Shown: positions 45,359 to 54,179 of the stretch, in pieces
How positions within the stretch are numbered: the stretch's first letter is position 1
Layout of the letters: every line of letters begins with the position of its first letter
From: Planctomycetaceae bacterium
Lineage (GTDB): Bacteria > Planctomycetota > Planctomycetia > Pirellulales > Pirellulaceae
NCBI GenBank assembly: GCA_012729315.1
Contig: JAAYDI010000065.1
Location: 1-64,000 of the forward strand
DNA: 64,000 nt
Reading direction: 5' to 3'
The notes under the pieces: model-generated
Databases searched by the model: none
Seen by the model: only the letters and a program-made list of their open reading frames with translations
What the model was told of the DNA's origin: nothing
Program-made: the position numbers and the translations under genes

Positions 45359-46573
45359 TCAGAACGTGCGCGGCGTCACGCGGCCCTGCACACGACACGG
45401 CAGCCCCTGAATGCGCAAGAACCCCTCCGCATCGGTCTGATTGTACGAGCCGCCCCCTTCCATGGTGGCGATCCCCGCGTCATACAGGCTCCGCGGGCTG
45501 GTGCGACTGTCCACCAGGATGTTCCCCTTGTAGAGTTTCAGGCGGACTTCGCCGGTCGTGTGCTGCTGAGCGTTGCGGATGAAGGCCTGCAGCGCGTCGA
45601 ACTTGGCCGTGTACCAGAACCCGTAGTACACCATCTCGGCCACTTCCGGAGCCAGCCGGTCGCGCAAGTGCATCAGATCCCGGTCCATCGTCAATTGCTC
45701 GACGTACATCAGCGCATCGTACAGGATGGTCATGCCGGGCGCTTCATACACGCCCCGGCTCTTCATCCCGACGAACCGGTTTTCCACCATGTCGATGCGT
45801 CCGATGCCGTGGCGGCCGCCGATCTGGTTGAGCTGGTCCACGATGGCGAAGGGGGTCAACTGTTTGCCATTGACGCTTACCGGCACTCCGGCGGCGAAGC
45901 CGATGGTGACCGTTTCGGCCTGCTCCGGCGCCTTGTCCGGCGCGACGGTCATGCCGAATTCCACGGTCTCCACGCCGCTGATCGTCAGCTCCTCCAGCTC
46001 CCCCGCCTCGTAGCTGATGTGCAGGCAGTTCTCGTCAGAACTGTAGGGCTTCGCCACCGACGCTTTGACCGGGATCTTTTTGTCCGCACAGAACGCGATC
46101 ATCTCGGAGCGTCCCGGGAACCGCTGCCGGAACGCCTCCATCCGCCAGGGCGCGATCACTTGCACGTCGGGGGCCAGAGCATCGGCCGCTAACTGGAACC
46201 GGCATTGATCGTTGCCTTTGCCGGTCGCTCCGTGCGCGATGGCCGTGGCGCCCTCCTCGCGAGCCAGCTCCAGACACTTCTTGGTGATCAGGGGGCGGGC
46301 GATCGACGTGCCCAGCAGGTAGATCGACTCGTACTTGGCTCGCCAGGCCAGCACGGGGAAGGCGAAGTCGCGGCACAACTCCTCCCGGACATCCACGATG
46401 CGCGCCGAGCGGGCTCCGATCTGATGAGCTTTGTCCAGGATGGCCTGGCGGTCCTCGCACGGCTGCCCGACATCTACATACAGACAGTGGACTTGATAGC
46501 CTTGTTCGAGCAACCAGCCCAGAATCACAGAGGTGTCGAGTCCACCGGAATAGGCCAACACACAGCTCGGCAT
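45359..46573 (-). CDS. argG: Argininosuccinate synthase
   Basis: 404 residues from the ATG at 46571-46573. Couples citrulline and aspartate using ATP. The PP-loop is LAYSGGLDTSVILGWL, followed by YVDVGQPCEDRQAIL, AHGATGKGNDQCRF, and EAGELEELTI and GIGRIDMVENRFVGMKSRG. The tail is normal in length. Upstream of the ABC permease on the same strand, with no other arginine genes nearby. Confidence 0.96.
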   Translation of the reverse strand: MPSCVLAYSGGLDTSVILGWLLEQGYQVHCLYVDVGQPCEDRQAILDKAHQIGARSARIVDVREELCRDFAFPVLAWRAKYESIYLLGTSIARPLITKKCLELAREEGATAIAHGATGKGNDQCRFQLAADALAPDVQVIAPWRMEAFRQRFPGRSEMIAFCADKKIPVKASVAKPYSSDENCLHISYEAGELEELTISGVETVEFGMTVAPDKAPEQAETVTIGFAAGVPVSVNGKQLTPFAIVDQLNQIGGRHGIGRIDMVENRFVGMKSRGVYEAPGMTILYDALMYVEQLTMDRDLMHLRDRLAPEVAEMVYYGFWYTAKFDALQAFIRNAQQHTTGEVRLKLYKGNILVDSRTSPRSLYDAGIATMEGGGSYNQTDAEGFLRIQGLPCRVQGRVTPRTF

Positions 46574-46735
46574 CGCGTCAGGTTCCTTGTGTCAGGTCGC
46601 GTTTCGATAAACCAGTCCGTATTCTCCCAGTGGCTGCATTCTCCCAGTGGCTGCCAGTTGTGGCAAGGCTGGCGGCGGCAGAATCGCGCCGTGCGGTCCG
46701 GTCGTGGCTGGAGTTGGCGGTGGCCACAGGCTACC

Positions 46736-47527
46736 ATGAGCGGCATGCAACGACACCCACATGAAATCGAATCGCTGGCCCAGGACCTGCTGGCCGGACG
46801 CCTGTCACTGGACGCGTTTGTCGCGAGCGTCAGCCAGAGCGGCGTGGCCGAGTTGGGCGATGTCACGCTCGATCTGGACCGCCAGCGGCGCTGCGGGTTT
46901 CCCGAGGTGGTGTACGGGGCCGACAAGTCGGCTGACACGCTGGTGCGGATCGTGCACCAGCTGTTGAGCGACCACATGACGGTGCTGGTGACCCGGATCG
47001 ACGCGCAGAAGGCTGCGGTGCTGCAGGGGGAATTCCCGGCGGGCCAGTACAACACGCTGGGCATGACCTTCCGCCTGGCCCCCGCGGCGGCGGTGGAGCA
47101 GCCGGCAGTCGGGCGGGTCGTGGTCGTCACGGCCGGGACGAGCGACCTGCCGGTCGCGGAAGAGGCCCGCGAGACGCTGGCGTGGATGGGTGTGGCCGTG
47201 ACGAGCATTCACGACGTCGGGGTGGCTGGTCCGCACCGTCTGTTGCGGCACCTGGACAAGCTGCGCGGCGCGGATGCCGTGGTCGTCGTGGCGGGGCTGG
47301 AGGGAGCGCTGCCGAGCGTCGTGGGGGGGCATGTCGATTGCCCGGTGATCGCGGTGCCGACGAGTGTCGGGTACGGGGCCAGTTTCGGTGGTCTGGCCGC
47401 GCTGCTCGGGATGCTCAACAGTTGCGCCGCCAATGTGACGGTCGTGAACATCGACGCCGGCTTCAAGGCGGGATACGTTGCCGGTCTGATCGCGCATCGC
47501 CGCGGGGTACCGAAGGACGCCGGATGA
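46736..47527 (+). CDS. larB: LarB: nickel-pincer cofactor biosynthesis carboxylase
   Basis: 263 residues from the ATG at 46736 (or 46745). The C-terminal AIR-carboxylase-like domain is clear: VVVVTAGTSDLPVAEEA, ADAVVVVAGLEGALPSVVGGH and CPVIAVPTSVGYGASFGG. LarB carboxylates and hydrolyses nicotinic acid adenine dinucleotide, the first step to the nickel-pincer nucleotide cofactor of lactate racemase and relatives. No larC, larE or larA is present. It forms a tight operon with nnrD and ribF (3 and 2 nt gaps), which gives it an NAD/flavin-related setting. Confidence 0.88.
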   Translation: MSGMQRHPHEIESLAQDLLAGRLSLDAFVASVSQSGVAELGDVTLDLDRQRRCGFPEVVYGADKSADTLVRIVHQLLSDHMTVLVTRIDAQKAAVLQGEFPAGQYNTLGMTFRLAPAAAVEQPAVGRVVVVTAGTSDLPVAEEARETLAWMGVAVTSIHDVGVAGPHRLLRHLDKLRGADAVVVVAGLEGALPSVVGGHVDCPVIAVPTSVGYGASFGGLAALLGMLNSCAANVTVVNIDAGFKAGYVAGLIAHRRGVPKDAG

Positions 47528-47530
47528 GCC

Positions 47531-48391
47531 ATGACTAGCGATGCGAATGAGCTTCCGCGTTTGGCGCCGCGGGCGGCCGAGAGCCACAAGGGCGACTACG
47601 GACGCGCGGTGCTTGTGGGCGGTTCGCGCGGCATGAGCGGAGCGATAGCGCTGGCGGGCATGGCTGCGCTGCGCGCTGGTGCCGGGCTGGTGACCGTCGC
47701 GGTTCCCGAGGTGTGTCTCGAGACCGTGGCCTCCTTTGATCCGTGCCTCATGACGGTGCCGTTGCCCTGCGATGCGGCCGGGCGTCTGGCCGCGGACGCC
47801 GCCCCTGCCCTCCGGGGACTGGCCGAACGCGCGACGGTCATGGCGTGCGGGCCCGGGCTGGGACGCAGTCCGCACGTGACGCAGCTTGTCCGGGATCTTT
47901 ACACGAGCGTGCCGCTGCCGCTGGTCGTCGACGCCGATGGTCTCAATGCGTTGGCCGAGCAGCCGGGCGGGCTGGCCTCCGTGGGCGGTCCGCGGATCAT
48001 CACGCCCCATCCTGGGGAATTCCGGCGGCTGAGCGGGATGGCCGAACGCGATGCGGCGGGGCAGCAAGCCTGCGCGCAGGAACTGGCCCGCACGCACCAG
48101 ATCACGGTAGTGCTCAAAGGGCATCGGACGTTGATCACCGATGGTGGCCGCAGCGTGCGCAATACCACGGGCAACGCGGGCATGGCGACGGGCGGCGCGG
48201 GGGATGTCCTGACCGGCATCCTTGCGGCGCTCCTCGGGCAGGGTCTGTCGGTCTGGGACGCGGCCCGGCTGGGGGTGCACCTGCACGGGCTGGCCGGCGA
48301 CATCGCGGCGCGGCAGCTGACACAGCTGGCCCTGACCGCGCAGGATTTGCTGCGGTTCCTGCCCCAGGCCTGGAAGGAACTGGGCTACTGA
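47531..48391 (+). CDS. nnrD: ADP/ATP-dependent NAD(P)H-hydrate dehydratase
   Basis: 286 residues. Repairs hydrated NADH and NADPH. Ribokinase-like fold: GRAVLVGGSRGMSGAIALAG at the start, MACGPGLGRSP, VVDADGLNALAEQPG, IITPHPGEFRRL, VVLKGHRTLITDGG and the nucleotide-binding GNAGMATGGAGDVLTGILAA. Only the dehydratase half is present, so the epimerase NnrE would be separate. The start ATG is 3 nt after larB and the stop 2 nt before ribF, implying one operon and coupled translation. Confidence 0.93.
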   Translation: MTSDANELPRLAPRAAESHKGDYGRAVLVGGSRGMSGAIALAGMAALRAGAGLVTVAVPEVCLETVASFDPCLMTVPLPCDAAGRLAADAAPALRGLAERATVMACGPGLGRSPHVTQLVRDLYTSVPLPLVVDADGLNALAEQPGGLASVGGPRIITPHPGEFRRLSGMAERDAAGQQACAQELARTHQITVVLKGHRTLITDGGRSVRNTTGNAGMATGGAGDVLTGILAALLGQGLSVWDAARLGVHLHGLAGDIAARQLTQLALTAQDLLRFLPQAWKELGY

Positions 48392-48393
48392 CC

Positions 48394-49317
48394 ATGACCG
48401 CTGCCGCGCTGTTTCGGAACCTGGCCGATCTGCCCCGCTGGCTGCAAGCCGGCGCCGTATCGATCGGCAACTTCGACGGTGTACACGTGGGGCATGCGGC
48501 CCTGTTGGAACGGCTCGTGGCCCGCGCCCGGGCGCTGCAGCGCGCTGCCGTGGTGTTCACGTTTGATCCGCACCCGGCCGCCCTGCTCTGCCCCGATGCC
48601 GTCCCCCCGCCACTCACCTGGACCGAGCGGAAAGTGGAGTTGCTCACGGCGCTGGGCGTGGACGCGGTGATCGCCTATCCGACCGATTGGGCGATTTTGT
48701 CGCTCACCGCGGACGAATTCTTCGCCAGGATCCTCCGGGCACAGCTGGACGTACGGGCGCTGGTCGAGGGGCCGAACTTCTTCTTCGGCCGCCACCGCCG
48801 CGGCACGATCGCGTACCTGGCGCGGCTGTGTCGCCAGGCTGGGGTGGAGCTGGAGGTGGTGGAACCGCTCCAGGTGGACGGCGACTATGTATCCAGCAGC
48901 CGCATTCGGGAGTTGATCCAGGCCGGCCAGGTGGGCGCCGCCGACCAGCTGCTGACGCAGCCCTACCGCGTGCAGGGCGAGGTGGTGCGCGGCGCCGGTA
49001 GGGGAGCTCGGCTCGGCTTTCCCACGGCGAATCTCCAGCCGGTCGGGATGGTGCTGCCACCGCTGGGCGTCTATGCTGGCCGTGCCACGCTGCGTGGCGC
49101 CACGTTCCCCGCGGCGATTCACATCGGGCCGAACCCGACGTTCCGTGAGGACCGGGTGAAGTTCGAGATTCACATGGTGGGGATTGACCGGCCGCTGTAC
49201 GGCGAGACGCTGGCCGTCGACTTCCGCGATCGCCTGCGCGACATCCGGGTGTTTGACGGCATCGAGGAACTGCAGGAGCAGCTGCGGCGGGATGTGGAGG
49301 CGGTGGTCAGGCTGTAA
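48394..49317 (+). CDS. ribF: Bifunctional riboflavin kinase/FAD synthetase
   Basis: 307 residues. The N-terminal adenylyltransferase has SIGNFDGVHVGHAALLERL and FTFDPHPAALLCP, then EGPNFFFGRHRRG and VDGDYVSSSRIRELIQAG. The C-terminal flavokinase domain has GRGARLGFPTANLQ, IHIGPNPTFREDRVKFEIHM and RLRDIRVFDGIEELQEQL. Converts riboflavin to FMN, then FAD. Last of the larB-nnrD-ribF run before a 100-bp gap to nrnA. Confidence 0.95.
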   Translation: MTAAALFRNLADLPRWLQAGAVSIGNFDGVHVGHAALLERLVARARALQRAAVVFTFDPHPAALLCPDAVPPPLTWTERKVELLTALGVDAVIAYPTDWAILSLTADEFFARILRAQLDVRALVEGPNFFFGRHRRGTIAYLARLCRQAGVELEVVEPLQVDGDYVSSSRIRELIQAGQVGAADQLLTQPYRVQGEVVRGAGRGARLGFPTANLQPVGMVLPPLGVYAGRATLRGATFPAAIHIGPNPTFREDRVKFEIHMVGIDRPLYGETLAVDFRDRLRDIRVFDGIEELQEQLRRDVEAVVRL

Positions 49318-49417
49318 AACGGAGTGCCGGTCCGCTGGCACGGTGTGACAGGTGTTCTTCCGGCAGCCGCAGGGTTGGCGGTGGGACCCGCGAGGTGCGA
49401 CAGGCAGGCAGTGAGCC

Positions 49418-50422
49418 ATGATGACAGGCCGTTTTCCCCACGCGTGGCAAGAACTCCGTTCGATCATTGATCGGCACCAGCGCTTCGTGCTGACCAGCCA
49501 CGTGCGGCCCGATTGTGATGCGCTGGGGAGCGAACTGGCGATGGCCGATCTGCTGGAGCGGCTTGGCAAGGAGGTGCGGATCGTCAATGCCGATGCGGTC
49601 CCGGCGCGTCTGGCGTTCCTCGACCCGCAGCAGCGCATTGAAGTGCTGCCGGCCGGTGCCGCGGAGCCGCCCTGGGGGCAGGTCGACGTGATTATGGTGC
49701 TCGACACCGGGGCGTGGGGCCAGTTGGGGCCGATGGCCGACCTCATTCGCCGCACCCCGGCGCAGGTCGTGGTGCTTGATCACCATGCGAATGTCGGCGA
49801 GATTGATGGAGCGGTCTTCCAGGACGAGCGGGCGGAGGCGACCGGCCGTCTGGTTGCGGATTTCATCGAGTTCCTGGGGGTGCCGTTGAGTGCGGCGATG
49901 GCCACGGCGCTGTTTACCGCCATCGCCACCGATACCGGCTGGTTCCGGTTCTCCTCCACCCGCAGCAGCACGTACCGGGTCGCGGCTGGGCTGATCGACG
50001 CCGGCGCGCGCCCGCCCGACATCTACCGCCAGCTGTACGAACGCGACTCGCTGAGCCGGGCGAAACTGCGCGGACTGGTGCTGGAACGGCTGACGCTGGA
50101 ACTCGACGGCCGGCTGGCCCATACCTGCGTGCACTGCGCTGACTTCGCCGCCACCGGCGCGCGGCGCAGCGAAACGGAAGACTTCATTAACATGGCGCTG
50201 GCCATCGAGGGCACGGCGGTCGCCGTCATGCTGACCGAGTATCCGGCCGGGACCGTCAAAGTCAGCCTGCGCTGCCGCGATGCGACGGTCGACTGCAGCC
50301 AGATCGCCGCGCTCTTCGGCGGCGGTGGACACAAGGCGGCCGCCGGGGCCACGCTGGCCGGTGACCTGGACCAGGCCCGGCACCGCGTGTTGAGTGTGGT
50401 GCGGCAGGCCATGGAGCGCTAA
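49418..50422 (+). CDS. nrnA: DHH-family oligoribonuclease/phosphatase (NrnA-like)
   Basis: 334 residues. Degrades nano-RNA or pAp in bacteria without Orn. All DHH-DHHA1 motifs are seen: SHVRPDCDALGSELAM, VLDTGAWGQLG, VVLDHHANVG, TAIATDTGWFRFSS, and the C-terminal ALFGGGGHKAAAG of DHHA1. The Asp and His metal ligands are present. It stands after ribF, same strand, 100 bp apart. Confidence 0.92.
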   Translation: MMTGRFPHAWQELRSIIDRHQRFVLTSHVRPDCDALGSELAMADLLERLGKEVRIVNADAVPARLAFLDPQQRIEVLPAGAAEPPWGQVDVIMVLDTGAWGQLGPMADLIRRTPAQVVVLDHHANVGEIDGAVFQDERAEATGRLVADFIEFLGVPLSAAMATALFTAIATDTGWFRFSSTRSSTYRVAAGLIDAGARPPDIYRQLYERDSLSRAKLRGLVLERLTLELDGRLAHTCVHCADFAATGARRSETEDFINMALAIEGTAVAVMLTEYPAGTVKVSLRCRDATVDCSQIAALFGGGGHKAAAGATLAGDLDQARHRVLSVVRQAMER

Positions 50423-50523
50423 GCTGCGGTACCACCACTTTACGCCCGCGACGACTTGTCGCAGAATTGACGGACAGTTTTTCCACGAAATCATCCACGG
50501 CAAGAACTTCGGGAGACCGTGCC

Positions 50524-52812
50524 ATGGCATGGCGAGGGACTCGTGCTGTCCTCGGGATGGCGTTGATACTGGGATTATGTTGGCATAGTGTGGCTGCCGG
50601 CGATGAAGACTCGCGCTTCGCGGCCACGCACAGTCGCAGCCAGTACGTGCACTGGATCGACCTGTACGATGCGACCGATACCAAGATCGATCCCAGCGAC
50701 CCGAACGCTCCCCCCTACTCGCCGGTGTCCACCTGCGGCCGCTGTCACGACTACGAGGCGATCGCCCATGGCTACCACTTCAATGCCATGCAGGCCATGC
50801 AGAAGCCGGATTCCACGAGCCGTACGGGTGAGGCCTGGATCTGGACCGACGCGCGCACCGGGACGCAGATCCCCCTGTCCTACCGCGGCTGGCCCGGCAC
50901 GTACGATCCGCGGAGCCTGGGCATCAGCGCATGGGATTTCGTGCTGAAATTCGGCCGCCACCTGCCCGGTGGGCCGGTTGCGGGGCCGGCGCGGGATGTT
51001 TCGGCACGCGACGCGGAGGACGCAGAGGAGCCCGGTGCTGAGGCGGCCACGGCCAGTCCGCCGCCAAGTGTACCTGACGTACCTGACAACGGCCGCTGGA
51101 AGCTGTCCGGCGAGCTGGCCGTCGACTGCATGATCTGCCACAGCAACGACGCGGCCTACAGCCCGGAAGTCTGGTGGGATCAGATCTCGAAACAGAATTT
51201 TGCCTGGGCTCCGGCCGCAGCGCTCGGAATCGCCGACATCGAGGGGGACGTTTCGAAACTGCCTGATGACTTTGATCCGGCAGCGGCGAAGCAGGCGGAA
51301 CCGGCCTCTGAGTCGGACACGCAGTCGGACACGCAGTCGGACACGCAGGATGGGTCACAGGACAGTGTGGGCGAGCAGACGCCCGCAGCCTCGGAAGGGC
51401 AGGATGGGGCGCCGGCCGAAGCGGACGCTGCCGGGGACGCGCAGGAGGCTGGCAACAGTGCCGGGGCGCGCGCCGCCGACGGGCCGACGCTGCCCAAGAC
51501 CAGGTACCGGACCCTGCGGATGAGTGCGGACAAGAAGGTGTTTTTCGATGTGGTCAAGACGCCCGCGGACAACACCTGTTACTACTGCCACACGGCGCGT
51601 TTTGCCAGCACCGATGCGGCTGGTGATTGGACGCACGATGAGGATGTGCATTTGCGGGCCGGCATGACCTGCTCCGACTGCCACCGAAACGGCATTGAGC
51701 ACGATACGGTGCGGGGCTTCGAAGGGGAGCAGCACTCGACCAGCGCCAGCGTCGCGACGCTTTCCTGCCGCGGCTGTCACCTGGATGACAAAGACGAAGT
51801 GGCACGCGTGGTGGGAGGCCGTCTGGGCGCGCCCAAGCCGCTGCATCGCGGACTGCCAACCATTCACCTGGAACTGCTTTCCTGCACCGCCTGCCATTCC
51901 GGTCCGCAGCTGGACCGGGACAAGCAGGTCTTCCGCGTCCAGACGGCGATGGCCCATGGGCTGGGACTGCCCACGCACTCGCTGAACGCCGATTCGGAAC
52001 CGGGTATTGTGGCTCCCGTGATACTGAAGTCCGACGGGGTGCTCTACCCGCACCGCACGGTCTGGCCGGCGTTCTGGGGCGAGATGCAGGGGACGGATGT
52101 CAAGCCGCTCAGCCCGCAGGCCGTCTACGACACGCTGCGGACGACCCTCCGCGTGCGTGGGAACTCCACCTTCACCGAGACGCTCGGCAAGGTGACGCTC
52201 AAGGCCGAAGACAAGGCCGCGGTGCTGGGCGAAGAGCGGGCGAAGGTGGCCCCCGCGGAACTCACGGCGGACGAGCGCGACAAGCTCGCACAACTCGAGA
52301 AGACCAAATCGGCCGAGACGTTCCGTGAGAAGCTGAGTGCGCCGCTCAAGAAGCTCAAGACCCTCATCCAGACGCCCGACGCACAGCCGGTGTACGTGTC
52401 GGGGGGACGCGTCTATCGGTTGGGGCAGGACGGCGAGACCGTGGAAGTGCTCGCCGAGCAGGTTGCCGCGGCCCAGCCGTACTCTTGGAAACTCGCCCAT
52501 GACGTCCGCCCGGCGCGCTGGTCGACCGGCGCGAGCGGCGGCTGCTATGAATGCCACAGCCTGGGATCGCCGTTCTTTGACAGTCAGGTCACGGCGGTTG
52601 GCCCGGCGCCCGATGTGGAGCCTCCGTCGGAGCGCATGGCGGAACTGGCCGGCCTCGATCGCCTGCGCATCGATACCTGGAACCTGTCCTTCCAAGGCCG
52701 TGCGGCCTTCAAGTGGTTCGGCTTCGCCTCGGCCGGCATTGTCGGCCTGGTGTTGCTGTCGTTCGTCTTCCTCGGGATCAACGGATTGGGTGGTTTCGCG
52801 CGGCGATCCTAG
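50524..52812 (+). CDS. Seven-haem cytochrome c with C-terminal membrane anchor
   Basis: 762 residues from the ATG at 50524. N-terminal signal (VLGMALILGLCWHSVAAG) for export. Seven CXXCH haem motifs: CGRCH 71, CMICH 202, CYYCH 352, CSDCH 383, CRGCH 415, CTACH 454, CYECH 674. Between haems 2 and 3 there is a long acidic Ser/Ala-rich insert with repeated QSDT. A single membrane helix lies at about 735-757 near the C-terminus. Spacing of haems is unlike NrfA or tetrathionate reductase. Followed 35 bp later by a cytochrome-b-like subunit; together they probably form a quinol-linked membrane oxidoreductase. Substrate unknown. Confidence 0.85.
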   Translation: MAWRGTRAVLGMALILGLCWHSVAAGDEDSRFAATHSRSQYVHWIDLYDATDTKIDPSDPNAPPYSPVSTCGRCHDYEAIAHGYHFNAMQAMQKPDSTSRTGEAWIWTDARTGTQIPLSYRGWPGTYDPRSLGISAWDFVLKFGRHLPGGPVAGPARDVSARDAEDAEEPGAEAATASPPPSVPDVPDNGRWKLSGELAVDCMICHSNDAAYSPEVWWDQISKQNFAWAPAAALGIADIEGDVSKLPDDFDPAAAKQAEPASESDTQSDTQSDTQDGSQDSVGEQTPAASEGQDGAPAEADAAGDAQEAGNSAGARAADGPTLPKTRYRTLRMSADKKVFFDVVKTPADNTCYYCHTARFASTDAAGDWTHDEDVHLRAGMTCSDCHRNGIEHDTVRGFEGEQHSTSASVATLSCRGCHLDDKDEVARVVGGRLGAPKPLHRGLPTIHLELLSCTACHSGPQLDRDKQVFRVQTAMAHGLGLPTHSLNADSEPGIVAPVILKSDGVLYPHRTVWPAFWGEMQGTDVKPLSPQAVYDTLRTTLRVRGNSTFTETLGKVTLKAEDKAAVLGEERAKVAPAELTADERDKLAQLEKTKSAETFREKLSAPLKKLKTLIQTPDAQPVYVSGGRVYRLGQDGETVEVLAEQVAAAQPYSWKLAHDVRPARWSTGASGGCYECHSLGSPFFDSQVTAVGPAPDVEPPSERMAELAGLDRLRIDTWNLSFQGRAAFKWFGFASAGIVGLVLLSFVFLGINGLGGFARRS
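51311..51346 (+). repeat. 12-bp coding tandem repeat
   Basis: The unit AGTCGGACACGC occurs three times in succession inside the multihaem cytochrome gene, giving the QSDT repeats of its acidic insert. Likely to vary in copy number by slippage while keeping frame. Confidence 0.85.
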
Positions 52813-52847
52813 ACCGCCTGTTCATGTGCATCGTTGGGAGCTGTCTG

Positions 52848-53459
52848 ATGTTCAACGACCTGACTACCAAGCTGGCGGATATTCTGCATCATCCTGGCCG
52901 GATCTTTCCGGCCGTGGTGGCGATCGTGCTGATTGCCACGGCCGCGATCGTGATCCTGCACCTGTTCATGGCCTTGCTCGGAGGGCACGCAGCGAAGCAG
53001 CGGCGGCGATTCAATCTCTGGGAGAAACTGGTCTATCTGGCAGCCCTCGTGAGCGTAGCCGCGCTGGCGATCACCTCGTTCTACGCCGTGCTGCGCTTGG
53101 GCGGGATGCATGGCTGGTGGTTGTTCGCCCACATGTTCGGCGCCGGTGCGATGACGGGCACGCTGCCCTTGCTGGCCTTGACCTGGTGCGGCGCCCACTG
53201 CTGCTGCGGGGCCACGCACCGGCCGGCCAATGAAGCCGAGCCGCCGCGGTTCTTCTGGATCCCCCGCGTCATGTTCTGGCTGTTCCTGCTGGCCGGCCTC
53301 GTCCTGATACTCACGACGATGGTGAGCATGCTGCCGCTGTTCGGCAGTGAGGGGCTGGAAGTGCTGCTGAATCTCCACCGCTACGCCGGATTGCTGGCCG
53401 TCGTCGCCCTGGTGATCCACCTCTACTGCGTGCTGCTGCAGCGCGCCCAGCTGCGCTGA
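52848..53459 (+). CDS. Membrane cytochrome b-like subunit
   Basis: 203 residues from the ATG at 52848. Four to five hydrophobic helices with paired histidines suited to haem b: HLFMALLGGH in the first, HGWWLFAHMFGAG in the third, and HRYAGLLAVVALVIH in the last. A cysteine-rich loop (WCGAHCCCG) joins helices in the middle. Resembles cytochrome b561/NrfH-class quinol-oxidising partners only in layout. Same operon as the seven-haem cytochrome. Its last codons and stop are duplicated by the 36-bp repeat at 58170-58205. Confidence 0.75.
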   Translation: MFNDLTTKLADILHHPGRIFPAVVAIVLIATAAIVILHLFMALLGGHAAKQRRRFNLWEKLVYLAALVSVAALAITSFYAVLRLGGMHGWWLFAHMFGAGAMTGTLPLLALTWCGAHCCCGATHRPANEAEPPRFFWIPRVMFWLFLLAGLVLILTTMVSMLPLFGSEGLEVLLNLHRYAGLLAVVALVIHLYCVLLQRAQLR

Positions 53460-53463
53460 CCCG
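53428..53463 (+). repeat. 36-bp direct repeat, left copy (candidate attL)
   Basis: Begins GCGTGCTGCTGCAGCGCGCC and ends at the ACCCG just after the stop codon of the cytochrome b gene. Identical over 36 bp to 58170-58205. It lies in the 3' end of a gene, as integration sites of many islands do, and the intervening 4.7 kb is accessory DNA. Confidence 0.85.
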
Positions 53464-53514
53464 CGGCCAGATGTCAGAACACGGTAATCGCCACAGCATT
53501 CCGTAGGGTGTGTC

Positions 53515-53660
53515 GAGCGAGCCAGGACACCCTGTTTCTTTCTTTTGTTCTCCGCCACCGTGGCGGAGAACATAGTCCATAATCCATAATGACCAAATCC
53601 ATAACGACCAAAACCACCAAGATCGGTTCAAATTCCGTTCTAGCGCAACCGACTGCGATA
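53515..53660 (-). pseudogene. IS66-like 5' remnant
   Basis: The 53520-53640 stretch resembles positions 60-155, including CTCCGCCACCGTGGCGGAGAAC, CCATAATGACC, and GACCAAAACCACCAAGATCGG followed by TTCAAAT. On the minus strand it starts a frame MAENKRKKQGV, similar to MAESKRKTGCP of the IS66 start at the left edge, but then diverges. So only the 5' flank and a dozen codons of the element remain. Confidence 0.55.
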
Positions 53661-53757
53661 ACAAACAGGGCGACGCGAGGCGGCGGTCACGTCCGGGATG
53701 ATGATTGGGTCACTTGCGCCGCCGGCGTGACCCCTGTCGTTCGGTGGAGAATCAGAC

Positions 53758-54174
53758 GTGACGCTTACACATTTGCTTGAGATGTTGCGGAAAGATGGTG
53801 GTGGCGCCGAGGGGTGGCCCGTGCTGTTTACTGCCTACAAGAGAGATGCATCGGGTGAGTGGCGGGAGGTCGACGACGGACGCGAGGCCATTACATCTGT
53901 CGAGGTCGATTGCGACGGGCATGAGGTATTGTTGGTGCGTGACTCCGGCATGCCCGCACTTTCCCTGAAGGCCCTGGAAGAGAAACTCGGCGAGTTGGTC
54001 TCACAGCACGCTGACTTTACCGTTGATTCCTGCGAGGGGCCTATCGATGATGATGATGGGATGGGATTTCGTATTGACATGCCCGTGGTTGCGGCTGGCC
54101 GAGACGCCGCCAACAAATGCGTTCTCGTCATATATGCGTACCCGGACGGTCCAACCGAACCACCAGAGAACTGA
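53758..54174 (+). CDS. Orphan hypothetical protein, 138 aa
   Basis: GTG start at 53758 with a GGAG about 12 nt upstream. No signal or membrane segment. It reads as a soluble alpha/beta protein with EGWPVLFTAYKRDASGEW near the start, SVEVDCDGHEVLLVRDSGM, then an acidic loop DDDDGMGFRIDMPVV and VLVIYAYPDGPTEPPEN at the end. Family not recognised. It lies just inside the island, apart from other genes, as orphan immunity-like or cargo genes often do. Confidence 0.6.
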   Translation: MTLTHLLEMLRKDGGGAEGWPVLFTAYKRDASGEWREVDDGREAITSVEVDCDGHEVLLVRDSGMPALSLKALEEKLGELVSQHADFTVDSCEGPIDDDDGMGFRIDMPVVAAGRDAANKCVLVIYAYPDGPTEPPEN

Positions 54175-54179
54175 AAGAC

